From Bacteroidia bacterium (GTDB lineage: Bacteria; Bacteroidota; Bacteroidia; Cytophagales; Cyclobacteriaceae), in the NCBI GenBank assembly GCA_012031955.1, contig JAAURZ010000046.1, positions 1 through 9,672 on the forward strand: a stretch of DNA of 9,672 nt, given 5' to 3'. This document shows positions 1-8,919 of the stretch, one piece after another. Every line of letters starts with the position of its first letter. Positions within the stretch are counted from its first letter, which is position 1. The notes beneath the pieces were generated by a model. It did no database searches and was not told the origin of the DNA. It saw nothing but the letters and a program-made list of their open reading frames with translations. Position numbers and translations under genes: made by a program.

Positions 1-1
1 T

Positions 2-688
2 CACGCAGGCCTTCGATTGCCCAACGGCGACACCATCAACACTTGGACGTCGGCCAGTTTCTTCCTTTACGCATCTGATTTTTCTGCGGAGAACATCACA
101 TTCCAAAACGATGCTGGCTTCACAGCCGGCCAGGCCGTTGCCATTTTTGCCAATGGAGACAGGCTTAAATTTACCAACTGCCGCTTCATCGGTTTTCAGG
201 ACGTACTTTTTGCGAGTGGTCCAAGCAGCCGTCAATACTACAAAAACTGCTACATAGAAGGAACAACGGACTTTATCTTCGGACCGGCCACGGCTGTATT
301 TCAAAGTTGTCATATCCACGGCAAGAAGAAGTCGCATGTAACGGCAGCGTCCACACCGCGCGAAGTCAAGTATGGATTTGTCTTTTTCGATTGCAAGCTC
401 ACTGGCGATGAAGGACTGAAAGGCGTATCACTCGGCAGGCCATGGACGCCATACGCATCTGTCACATACATACGATGCAGCCTGGGCGATCATATTGCCG
501 ACACTGGCTGGAACAACTGGCGCAATCCAGCTAACGAATCAACCGCACGTTACGCTGAATATGGCAGCACAGGCCCGGGCGCCAACGACGCAGCACGGTT
601 CAGGTGGATACATATTCTGACAGATGAAGAGGCGCGAAAGTATACACTGAAATCTATTTTTCTCGATTGGAACCCCGAAACGAAATGA
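2..688 (+). CDS. Pectin methylesterase (CE8), 5'-truncated by window edge
   Basis: This is the C-terminal 228 residues of a carbohydrate esterase family 8 pectinesterase, which hydrolyses methyl esters of homogalacturonan to give pectate and methanol, probably in the periplasm. The frame is open from base 2, and the TTG at 17 is not a credible start. All CE8 active-site motifs are present, numbered from the first in-window codon: GQAVA (Gln44), FQD (Gln66, acid Asp67), TTDFIFG (nucleophile Asp90) and LGRPW (Arg146). Aligned by eye with the second CE8 protein at 7978-8919, about 85 N-terminal residues, including the signal peptide, lie outside the window. The stop overlaps the next start as ATGA (685-688), indicating one operon and probable translational coupling. 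The two CE8 proteins are clearly related but not near-identical, for example in RQYYKNCYIEG versus RQYFVDCYIEG, so they are diverged paralogues. The family call is firm; the substrate methylation pattern preferred cannot be seen. Confidence 0.95.
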   Translation, partial: HAGLRLPNGDTINTWTSASFFLYASDFSAENITFQNDAGFTAGQAVAIFANGDRLKFTNCRFIGFQDVLFASGPSSRQYYKNCYIEGTTDFIFGPATAVFQSCHIHGKKKSHVTAASTPREVKYGFVFFDCKLTGDEGLKGVSLGRPWTPYASVTYIRCSLGDHIADTGWNNWRNPANESTARYAEYGSTGPGANDAARFRWIHILTDEEARKYTLKSIFLDWNPETK

Positions 689-2278
689 AGCAACTCTGGA
701 TTCCATGCATGTTTGTATCGTTCGCTACATTGGCGCAGTTGAATCCGTGGTCGGCGGACAACGGCGACGGTACCTACACCAATCCTGTACTTCATGCCGA
801 CTACTCCGATCCGGACGTGTGTCGCGTTGGTGATGATTTTTACATGACGACATCGAGTTTCAATGCAGTTCCTGGTTTGCCAATCCTTCAGTCAAAGGAC
901 CTCATCAATTGGAATTTGATCGGGTATGCATTACGCCGGCAGCCACCATACGATCATTTTTCCGCCGTGCAGCATGGTAACGGTGTGTGGGCACCTTCTA
1001 TTCGTTATCGCGATGGAGAATTCTGGATATACTATCCTGACCCTGACTTCGGAATTTATCTTATCAAAGCGAAAGACCCCGAAGGTCCGTGGAGCGAGCC
1101 TGTGCTTGTTGAAGCAGGCAAAGGTTTAATTGACCCTTGTCCCCTGTGGGATGACGACGGACGCATGTACCTCGCGCATGCCTACGCCGGCAGCCGCGCC
1201 GGCATCAAGAGTATTATCGTAGTAAAGCAACTGCGTAGCGATGGAACAAGCGTGGTGGGCGAGGGTCGCCTTGTGTACGATGGTCACGAAAGGGACCCCA
1301 CTGTTGAGGGACCCAAATTTTACAAACGCAATGGATACTACTACATCTTCGCGCCTGCGGGCGGGGTTTCGACCGGGTGGCAAATTGTGTTGCGATCAAA
1401 AGACATTTGGGGCCCCTATGAACGTCGTGTGGTAATGGAACAAGGCAACACGAATGTGAATGGCCCGCACCAGGGTGCCTGGGTTGAGACTGCAGTGGGA
1501 GAAGATTGGTTTCTGCATTTTCAGGACAAGGAGGCGTATGGTCGTGTGGTGCATCTGCAACCCATGCGGTGGGTAAATGACTGGCCGGTCATCGGCGAAG
1601 ATGGAGATAAGGATGGAACTGGAAATCCTGTAAGCACGTGGAAGAAACCCGTTAATGGTTACGCGATCACCGCGCCGCCGGTGTCGGATGAATTTGGCCG
1701 GCCCGCCGTCGGGTTGCAATGGCAATGGCAGGCTAACCCTTCGGCTACGTGGCACTTCATGACGCCTGGCGGCAGCCTTCGGTTGTATTCGCAGACAGCA
1801 GGCCGCCACACTTTGGAATGCACCCAGTTTGCTTCTGCAGAAACTGCCTGCCGAAAATTTCGAGGCAACCACAGTCGTGAGTTTCAAGCCTAATCCAACG
1901 CTAACGGGCGAAGCTGCTGGCATCGTACTAATGGGATTGCGTTATGCTGCGGTGCGCGTGCAAAGTACCGATGACGGTTTGTACTTGGTCTACGTAACTT
2001 GTGAAGCTGCCGACAAAGGCGGCGAGGAGACTGCCATCACTCTAGGAGGCGTAAAAGATAAAGTCTACATGAGGTTGCGCGTCACGCAAGGGGCCGTGGC
2101 ACAGTTTAGTTACAGTAGCGATGGCAAGACGTTCACCAAAGTGGGTGCGCCCCTTAAAGCGCTACCTGGTAAATGGGTCGGTGCGAAGATGGGGCTTTTC
2201 TGCACAAGAGCAACCACAACAAATGATGCCGGATACGCCGACTTCGATTGGTTCCGGGTTGAAGCTCTCACGAAGTGA
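685..2278 (+). CDS. GH43 arabinofuranosidase/xylosidase, frameshifted near 1802-1814
   Basis: This is a glycoside hydrolase family 43 enzyme, probably subfamily 12, that would release arabinofuranose or xylose from pectin side chains. The ATG at 685 is chosen over the TTG at 667 because it gives a clean signal peptide (MKQLWIPCMFVSFATLAQ) and an ATGA overlap with the upstream stop. The five-bladed propeller domain spans about residues 28-330. Expected catalytic residues are Asp42 in YSDPDV (base), Asp150 in GLIDPCPLW (pKa modulator) and Glu208 in TVEGPKF (acid). A C-terminal concanavalin-like beta-sandwich, typical of such GH43 enzymes, starts near residue 335. The frame breaks inside that domain. 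The first frame runs to a stop at 1893 with a nonsense tail, while homologous sequence resumes one frame over (TLWNAPSLLLQKLPAENF, from about 1808) and runs to 2278. Removing one C from the GCCGCC stretch gives a continuous protein of 530 residues. The split between arabinofuranosidase and xylosidase activity cannot be decided here. Confidence 0.9.
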
Positions 2279-2300
2279 AATCTGAAATACCAATGAACAA

Positions 2301-3724
2301 ATGAATATGAAATACGCCCGCACGATACTTCCCGCACTATTGATGCTAATGGCCGCATGCAACAGCAGTCCAACACACGAGACTCAAACCCACAGTGACG
2401 ATCCGTGGCTGCAGGCAGCCGTCATTTTGGAGACCATCAAAGCGCCTCAGTTTTCCAACAAGGAATTTATCATCACCGATTATGGTGCAGTAGGTGACAG
2501 CGTGACTGACTGCACCGACGCGTTTAGGAAAGCGATTGAGGCGTGCCACTCGGCTGGAGGTGGTCGCGTAGTGGTGCCTGAGGGAAATATCAAACAGGTC
2601 CTATTCACCTCAAAAGCAATGTGGACCTGCACCTCGTGAAGGGCTCGGTAATACTGTTCAGTCGCGACACAAAAAAATACCTGCCGCAGGTACTCACAAG
2701 GTTCGAGGCAATTGAATTGATGAACTACTCGCCGCTTATTTACGCCTACGAGCAGGAGAACATTGCAGTGACGGGTGACGGAGAACTGAATGGCCAGGCT
2801 GACCCGCAGCATTGGTGGTTCTGGAAAGGCAAGTGGGGAGACAGCGAGCGTATGGGCATAAACTGGAAGGAGGGCATGCCTTCGCAGGAGGCCGCCAATA
2901 ACCGGCTGAAAGAAATGGCTGCCAACAATGAGCCTGTGAGCAAACGTGTTTTCGGCGAAGGCGACTACTTGCGTCCGAATTTCATACAGCCTTACCGTTG
3001 TAAGAATGTATTGATAGAAGGCGTCACCATCAAAGAATCGCCTATGTGGGTAATTCACCCAGTGCTTTGCACTAACGTAATCGTGCGCAAAGTAAAAGTG
3101 ATCAGCCATGGCCCAAACAACGACGGCTGCGATCCTGAATCATGCAATGGCGTGCTCATTGAAGACTGCCTGTTCGACACCGGCGACGACTGCATTGCCA
3201 TCAAATCGGGCCGCGACCATGACGGGCGCAGGGTGAACACCGCCAGTGAAAATATTATCGTGCGAAACTGTACCATGAAAGACGGCCACGGTGGCGTAGT
3301 GATAGGAAGCGAAATTTCAGGTAATGTGAGAAACGTGTTTGCCGAAAACTGCGAGATGAGCAGCCCTAACCTGGATCGCGCCTTGCGCATTAAGTCGAAT
3401 TCACGACGAGGTGGAATCGTCGAGAACGTGTACATGCGAAATGTGAACGTGGGCGTGGTGGCGGATGCCGTTGTACGAATCAACATGTTCTACGCCAACG
3501 AAACGGGTGCGCACCATCCGCAGGTACGCAACGTGCACGTGGAAAACGTAACATGCAAGGAGTCGAAATACGGTTGGCGAATTGAAGCGGAAGACGGCTA
3601 CCCGGTCGAAAATGTGCTGTTCAAGAATTGCACGTTCGAACAGGTAAAGGATGGAAATATTCTGAAGGGGAGTGTAAGACTTGAACTGGACAATGTATCA
3701 ATCAATGGAGAGATTCAACAATAA
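2301..3724 (+). CDS. GH28 polygalacturonase lipoprotein, frameshifted near 2592
   Basis: This is a glycoside hydrolase family 28 protein, which hydrolyses alpha-1,4 bonds between galacturonates in de-esterified pectin. Its start (MNMKYARTILPALLMLMAAC) is a lipoprotein signal with a likely lipidated Cys20; ATG 2307 is an equally possible start. The N-terminal part has the family's DYGAVGD-x-DCTDAFRKAIEAC signature (residues about 54-80). The first frame ends at 2639 with non-homologous residues, and the family sequence resumes one frame over as TGPIHLKSNVDLHLVKGSV. Adding one A to the AAA run at 2592-2594 joins the halves into 474 residues. In the joined protein the right-handed beta-helix catalytic motifs are complete: NNDGCD (Asp275), DTGDDC (Asp296, Asp297), GHGG (His330) and RIKSN (Arg363, Lys365). 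It lies 22 bp after the GH43 gene and overlaps the next gene by 20 bp. Exo versus endo action, and galacturonan versus rhamnogalacturonan, remain open. Confidence 0.9.
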
Positions 3725-4964
3725 TACGCTTGTAAAAAGTATGGGCGTCTGCTTATGGCTTGTTGTTATAGCATGCATGTCGCAAGAACAAAAGGACTTT
3801 CCATCCTCATTCGACGTTACAGTTACCAACCCCACCGAATTCGTACGATATGACGTGATGGCACTCGTTCCTGCTGATCAGCTTGAGGGAATCGAATTCA
3901 ATCCTGAAGCGTTTATCGTAATGCTCGACGACAGGGAGATTCCAAGTCAATACGTCGATGCGCCGCAAGACGGTATTGCCATCGTGCTCGACAGTCTGAC
4001 TGCGAGGCAGGCGGTCAGCCTGCAGGTTCGCTACAATCCATCGGGCAAGAACGTACGTCAATATCCAAAGCGCACGCAGGCCGAACTTTCACATAAATTC
4101 AACGGCACATGGAACAATCGCGAGTATGAAGGAGGTGAGTTCCGCAATGTAGGCTACATGCGCGTGCCATCCGAACACAAAGATCACTCATGGTTTATTC
4201 GCTACGAGGGACCGGGGTGGGAATCGGATAAAGTTGGCTATCGCTTTTACCTCGATCAGCGCAACGCCACTGATGTTTTTGGGAAAAAGGTAACGGAACC
4301 CGTGCTGCAACATGTGGGACTTGAAGGATTTGATTCCTATCACGAAATGCAGTCGTGGGGAATGGACGTAATGAAGGTCGGCAAGTCGCTAGGCATTGGA
4401 TCCATTGGCGCGTGGCTCGACTCCGCAGCCATCCGCGTTGAACGCACCGACAGCCTCACATGCAGCATCACCGACAACGGCCCCGTGTATTCGTCCATAA
4501 CTACCACCTACTCTGGCTGGAAAGCCGGCACGGATACGGTCGACGTTAATTCGGTAATCAGCATTCATGCTGGCACGCGAATAACCAGGCAACATCTGTC
4601 ACTAAGCACCGATATGGACAATCTGTGCACAGGACTTGTGAAAGATGAAAAGGCAAAATTGTTTTCGTCGCCACCAACGCATGATAGCTTTGGTTACCTC
4701 GCGACATTTGGCCGCCAAAGCCTCAACAATGACAATCTGGGCATCGCCGTGTTGTTTGACAACACCAGCTTCACAGGATTTTCTGAAGATCAGTTCAGTC
4801 ATGTCGTCAGACTCCAGTCTGCAGATAGCGGACTTACATATTACTTTCTGGCGGCGTGGGAGGGCGAGCCTGGGGGCATTACCGACGAAGCCTCCTTTAT
4901 TGATCACGTGAAAGTAGTAGCACGTGAACTTGCACAACCCGTGACCGTCGCCATAAATCATTAG
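3705..4964 (+). CDS. DUF4861 family lipoprotein, unknown function
   Basis: I recognise this 419-residue protein as a DUF4861 family member. I know of no settled activity, but the family recurs in Bacteroidota loci for acidic polysaccharides. ATG 3705 is preferred because it supplies a basic stretch (Arg3, Lys11) before the hydrophobic core GVCLWLVVIAC, giving a lipobox VIAC with Cys24. ATG 3741 is an A-rich-preceded alternative that lacks positive charges, and ATG 3681 lies too far inside GH28. Residues about 36-110 look like a beta-sandwich (FDVTVTNPTEFVRYDV onward). The main domain follows, with strongly patterned stretches such as RYEGPGWESDKVGYRFYLD (166-184) and YHEMQSWGMDVMKVGKSLG (212-230), rich in aromatic and charged residues as expected of a carbohydrate-active site. 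The frame is intact. Position between GH28 and GH105 suggests a role on pectin oligosaccharides or their substituents; it could be an enzyme, a binding protein or an epimerase-like protein. Confidence 0.75.
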   Translation: MERFNNNTLVKSMGVCLWLVVIACMSQEQKDFPSSFDVTVTNPTEFVRYDVMALVPADQLEGIEFNPEAFIVMLDDREIPSQYVDAPQDGIAIVLDSLTARQAVSLQVRYNPSGKNVRQYPKRTQAELSHKFNGTWNNREYEGGEFRNVGYMRVPSEHKDHSWFIRYEGPGWESDKVGYRFYLDQRNATDVFGKKVTEPVLQHVGLEGFDSYHEMQSWGMDVMKVGKSLGIGSIGAWLDSAAIRVERTDSLTCSITDNGPVYSSITTTYSGWKAGTDTVDVNSVISIHAGTRITRQHLSLSTDMDNLCTGLVKDEKAKLFSSPPTHDSFGYLATFGRQSLNNDNLGIAVLFDNTSFTGFSEDQFSHVVRLQSADSGLTYYFLAAWEGEPGGITDEASFIDHVKVVARELAQPVTVAINH

Positions 4965-4978
4965 AATGACTGGCCCTC

Positions 4979-4986
4979 TAAATTTG
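4979..4986 (+). promoter_or_regulatory. Possible internal Bacteroidota promoter -7 element
   Basis: TAAATTTG matches the Bacteroidota -7 consensus TAnnTTTG and sits in the only sizeable gap of the operon (4965-5079), about 95 bp before the GH105 start. No TTG or TTTG is found at the expected 19-23 bp upstream, so the match is incomplete. It could supply extra transcription to GH105, PL1 and the second CE8 gene, or be chance. Confidence 0.3.
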
Positions 4987-5079
4987 TGCAACAGACTATT
5001 CGCAGATGGAAAGACCAAATGAAAATCAGAGAGGCACCAGGACATTATACAGTGCCTACATAAAGTCAATTACTAAAGT

Positions 5080-6635
5080 ATGAGAACATGCATTGCCATA
5101 TTGTTGCTCCCGGTTGTATTCGCGTGTGCCCGCAACGAGGATCCGGTCATCCAAAATGATCGCGTGCTGCTAGTGGTGCATCGCGACTATCGGCCCCTTC
5201 CGAAGGAAAGTGAAAGCGTATCAATCACATTGCCATGGACAGAACTGACAAATGCATTGCCTGGCGCAAAACAGTTTGGCTTTGCTTTTACAGATCAGAA
5301 CTTTGGTGAAGCGGTGCCCTACACCCTAGCTGACAGCGACGGCGATGGAGACACGGACCATGTAGTGTTCAATTACATTTTCAAATCCAATGAGCCTGTC
5401 TTTACCTTCGTTATCCACGTTGAAAGCAAAGATCCCCCGTCGCCGCTGGCTGCCGATATTCACGTGGACAGCAGGCTGCGTGTGGAGCTGCTCACACCTT
5501 ACAGTGCCAGCACGAAGCGCTATCCCTCTGATACGCCTGTCGCTGACCGGCTCGTGCAAAGTACAATGCAGTTATATCCCGACCTGAAAGAATTTCCAGT
5601 ATATGCGCCAAGGAGATGGAACTACGAATACAGTTTCTTCATGGCAGGTGCCTACAAACTTGGCAAGCAGGGTAACAAACCCGCGTACGTCAACTATGTG
5701 CGCGAATGGATCGACGACTTCATTGCCGAAGAAGGTGGCTTCAAATCCGGCGTATATGACATGTCGGAATTTAAGCTGGACGATGTATTACCTGGCAGAG
5801 TGGCGCTGTATATGTATGAAGAAACAAAAGCGCCGAAATATAAATCGGTTGCCGACACACTGATCCGGCAACTTACCATGCAGCCGAAAACCAGCGACGG
5901 TGGTTATTGGCACAAGCAAGTATACCCACATCAAATGTGGCTCGATGGCATTTTCATGGGCGATGTATTTTCGATGCAGTACGCCGCCATGTTCGATCAG
6001 CCGCAGTGGTTTGACGAAGCAGTTCACCAGGTTGAACTCATTTACGCGCACACTTACGACTCGGCAAGCGGGTTGATGTACCATGGTTGGGATGAATCGA
6101 TCAACCCGGTGTGGGCCGATCCGATACGGGGAACTTCCCCTGAGTTTTGGGGACGTGCCGTTGGCTGGTACCTGGTTGCACTGGTAGAGTGCCTGGACTA
6201 TCTGCCGCAGGATCATCCGGGACGCGCGAACGTCGTGGCCATGCTTAAGCAGGTGGCTGCCGGTGTAAAGCAGCACCAGGATGGTGATAGCAAACTCTGG
6301 TACCAGTGCTTGACAAAGGCGAACGGAAAGGCAACTGGATTGAAACATCGTGTTCGGCAATGTTTGCGTATGCCTTTGCCAAAGGACATCGCATGGGCTT
6401 TCTTGATGAAACATTTCTGCAATCGGCAAACGCCGCCTACGATGCAATCATGAACGGATATGTTTATGTCGACGATAAAGGGAGACTCCATCTCGATCAG
6501 ACAGTGAAAGTGGGCACACTTAATTTCAAATCGTCAAAAGGTGATTTTGACTACTATGTCACAACAGAGCGAAGACTTGATGACTACAAAGGGCTGGCCG
6601 CATTGCTGTATGCCAGCATAGAACTGAAGCGATGA
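5080..6635 (+). CDS. GH105 unsaturated uronyl hydrolase with extra N-terminal domain, frameshifted near 6306
   Basis: This is a glycoside hydrolase family 105 enzyme, which removes the 4,5-unsaturated galacturonate from the non-reducing end of oligosaccharides made by pectin or rhamnogalacturonan lyases. The start MRTCIAILLLPVVFAC is a probable lipoprotein signal (Cys16). Residues about 25-140 form an additional beta-rich domain containing DSDGDGDTDH (85-94), a calcium-loop-like stretch. The (alpha/alpha)6 barrel follows from about 155. HQMWLDGIFMGD carries the expected general acid Asp289; YHGWDE (His335) and GRAVGWY (Arg359) are also family motifs. Near 6306 the frame breaks: the first frame stops at 6453, while VLDKGERKGNWIETSCSAMF continues one frame over to 6635. 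Adding one G (CAG-TG to CAGGTG) gives YQVLDKG and a joined protein of 518 residues, longer than the roughly 370-residue single-domain members because of the extra domain. The stop overlaps the PL1 start as ATGA. Whether galacturonan or rhamnogalacturonan products are preferred cannot be told. Confidence 0.9.
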
Positions 6636-7981
6636 AGATTATGAAAATACAAATGTGGATGCTTGGCCTGATGATGGCCGCTTCCTGTGGAGCACAAACC
6701 ACAACACAACAGGAACTCACGAAACCGTCAGCCTTTCCGGGAGCGGAAGGATTTGGGAAATATACGACCGGTGGCCGTGGTGGTGAAGTATACATCGTGA
6801 CCAACCTCAACGACGAGGGCCCAGGCAGTCTGCGCTATGGCATCCGGAAGAAAGGGCCGCGCACCATTGTGTTTGCTATTTCAGGGACCATTCAATTGAA
6901 GTCGCAGTTGGACATCAACAATGGCGACCTTACAATTGCAGGACAAACGGCTCCCGGTGAAGGCATCTGTATACGCGACTTTTCGGTGAAACTCAGCGCC
7001 AATAATGTGATTATCCGCTACATGAGATTTCGCCTTGGCGACGAAACGAAGCAACAGGGCGATGCCTTCTACGGCACGCGCAACAAAGACATTGTCATCG
7101 ACCACTGTACCATGAGCTGGTCTGTCGATGAGTGTGCATCATTTTACTACAACGAGAACTTTACCATGCAGTGGTGCCTGATCTCGGAGAGCTTGAGTGA
7201 GTCCGTACACGAAAAGGGGTCGCACGGCTATGGAGGTATATGGGGGGGCATGCGAGCCACCTTTCATCACAACCTGTTGGCTAGTCATACAAGCAGGCTG
7301 CCAAGGTTCAGCGGTTCTTCCACCACGCCTAACAAAGAAGATGAGTTGGTGGATTTTAGGAACAACGTGATTTACAACTGGGGTCACAACAATACATATG
7401 GCGGTGAGAAAGGTCGTTACAACATGGTCAACAACTATTACAAGCCGGGCCCTGCTACCAATGAAAAGCGTCGCACCCGGATCGCCAACCCGTCAGCGCC
7501 GGTAGGTCAGTTCTATGTGACCGGCAATGTACTTGAAGGAAATTCGGAAGTGACAAGTAATAACTGGAGAGGTGTGGATGTAGATGGTGCCGACGCCGAC
7601 GCAAAAGCAGCCGAACCTTTTGCTTGTGAACCCCTGCCCGTTGAGTCGGCGGAACAAGCCTATGAAGAAGTGATCACGAAAGCCGGCGCGAGTCTGAAGC
7701 GCGATGCCATTGACGCACGCATCGCCGACGAGGCGCGTACAGGCAGATCAGCTATGGGTAAGAACCACGATGGCATCATCGACTCTCAGAAGGAAGTAGG
7801 AGGGTGGCCTGAACTCAAGTCCTTGCCTGCCCCGCAGGATGCCGATAGCGACGGCATGCCTGATGCATGGGAAAAGGAACACAAACTTAATCCCAACGAT
7901 GCGGGGGACTCCGCGACATTCACACTGAGCAAATCGTATAGTAACCTTGAAGTCTACATAAACAGCCTCGTGAAATCATGA
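6632..7981 (+). CDS. PL1 pectate lyase
   Basis: This intact 449-residue polysaccharide lyase family 1 protein cleaves de-esterified homogalacturonan by calcium-dependent beta-elimination, giving unsaturated oligogalacturonates, the type of product GH105 acts on. The N-terminus (MKIMKIQMWMLGLMMAASCGAQ) is a signal peptide, either lipoprotein type with Cys19 or ordinary cleavage after the Ala-Gln that follows; the lipobox is weak. The parallel beta-helix begins at AFPGAEGFGKYTTGGRGG (34-51). Family motifs are TIAGQTAPG (101-109), IIRYMRFRLGD (127-137), IDHCTMSWSVDE (156-167, probable calcium-binding acids) and HHNLLASHTSRLPR (212-225), whose R-x-P element makes Arg222 the likely catalytic base. 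A C-terminal DADSDGMPDAWEKEHKLNP stretch (403-421) is the thrombospondin-3/EF-hand-like calcium motif common in Bacteroidota PL1 enzymes. ATGA overlaps on both sides (6632-6635 and 7978-7981) place it in the same transcript as GH105 and CE8. Confidence 0.95.
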   Translation: MKIMKIQMWMLGLMMAASCGAQTTTQQELTKPSAFPGAEGFGKYTTGGRGGEVYIVTNLNDEGPGSLRYGIRKKGPRTIVFAISGTIQLKSQLDINNGDLTIAGQTAPGEGICIRDFSVKLSANNVIIRYMRFRLGDETKQQGDAFYGTRNKDIVIDHCTMSWSVDECASFYYNENFTMQWCLISESLSESVHEKGSHGYGGIWGGMRATFHHNLLASHTSRLPRFSGSSTTPNKEDELVDFRNNVIYNWGHNNTYGGEKGRYNMVNNYYKPGPATNEKRRTRIANPSAPVGQFYVTGNVLEGNSEVTSNNWRGVDVDGADADAKAAEPFACEPLPVESAEQAYEEVITKAGASLKRDAIDARIADEARTGRSAMGKNHDGIIDSQKEVGGWPELKSLPAPQDADSDGMPDAWEKEHKLNPNDAGDSATFTLSKSYSNLEVYINSLVKS

Positions 7982-8919
7982 AGCGCCATATGTTTGTTAT
8001 GTTCTTGTGCGCCGCGACACTGGCAGCGCGCAGTCAATCAAAGCAAGTTGTGGTGGCGCAAGATGGAAGCGGCGACTATAAGACGATTCAGGAGGCAATT
8101 ACATCGCGTCCCGATCATTCGCAGGTGCGAATTGTGATTTTTGTGAAGAAAGGAATCTATCATGAAAAAATTGTGGTTCCAACATGGAAAACCAACATTG
8201 CGCTGGTGGGCGAAAGCAAAGACGAGACAACCATTACCAATGATGACTATTCCGGGAAGGGAAGCCACAATACGTTCACATCTTACACGGTGCTTATACA
8301 AGGAAATGATTTTCGCGCGGAAAATATCACCTTCGAAAATTCGGCGGGCACGGGTGTCGGCCAGGCTGTTGCACTACATGTAGAAGCTGACCGTTGTGTT
8401 TTCAAAAACTGTCGGCTGATAGCCAACCAGGATACGCTGTATGTTGGTGTCGACAACAGTCGTCAATATTTTGTCGATTGCTACATTGAAGGAACGACCG
8501 ACTTTATCTTTGGTCCGGCCACGACAGTCTTCGACCGTTGTGTGATACATTGCAAGAAAGATTCATACATCACAGCCGCCAATACACCTGAGCGGAAGCC
8601 ATTCGGATTTGTCTTCCTGAACTGCGACATCACCTCCCACACATCCGACGCCACCAAAGTTTACCTGGGCCGGCCCTGGCGGCCATGGGCTCGTACCGTG
8701 TTTATCAACTGTGCGCTTGGCGACCATATTCTGCCGGAAGGGTGGCACAACTGGAACAAACCCGATGCTGAGAAGACGGCTTTTTACGCTGAGTATAATT
8801 CTAAAGGACCCGGTGCCAGCGCCTCCACCAGGGTGGCGTGGTCGCACCAACTGACTTCCGATGAAGCAGAAGGCTATACGTTCGGCAGAATTTTCAGTGA
8901 CTGGACGCCGGACCAGTAG
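7978..8919 (+). CDS. Pectin methylesterase (CE8)
   Basis: This intact 313-residue CE8 pectinesterase de-methylates homogalacturonan, preparing it for the PL1 and GH28 enzymes. MKRHMFVMFLCAATLAARSQ is a signal peptide, with the mature protein starting near VVVAQDGSGDYKTIQEAI, the usual beginning of CE8 beta-helices. Active-site residues are all present: Gln129 (GQAVA), Gln151 and acid Asp152 (NQDTLY), nucleophile Asp175 (TTDFIFG), and Arg232 with Trp234 (LGRPW). Length is normal for a single-domain bacterial member. Its start overlaps the PL1 stop (ATGA), and it is the last gene of the plus-strand run. It is a diverged paralogue of the truncated CE8 gene at 2-688, so the enzyme cluster is bounded by two methylesterases, at least within this window. 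Confidence 0.96.
   Translation: MKRHMFVMFLCAATLAARSQSKQVVVAQDGSGDYKTIQEAITSRPDHSQVRIVIFVKKGIYHEKIVVPTWKTNIALVGESKDETTITNDDYSGKGSHNTFTSYTVLIQGNDFRAENITFENSAGTGVGQAVALHVEADRCVFKNCRLIANQDTLYVGVDNSRQYFVDCYIEGTTDFIFGPATTVFDRCVIHCKKDSYITAANTPERKPFGFVFLNCDITSHTSDATKVYLGRPWRPWARTVFINCALGDHILPEGWHNWNKPDAEKTAFYAEYNSKGPGASASTRVAWSHQLTSDEAEGYTFGRIFSDWTPDQ

Noticed and set aside
2590..2600. Programmed ribosomal frameshifting as the reason for the frame breaks
   Set aside because: No slippery heptamer with a downstream stem is visible at any of the four sites, and these families are not known to use recoding.
2480..3109. Long minus-strand open frame (about 209 codons) opposite GH28
   Set aside because: It is antisense to clear GH28 coding sequence, has no recognisable motif or promoter, and its composition is that of a mirrored coding strand.
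5788..6447. Long minus-strand open frame (about 219 codons) opposite GH105
   Set aside because: It is antisense to conserved GH105 barrel sequence, and its Cys/His/Arg-rich translation is typical of a shadow frame.
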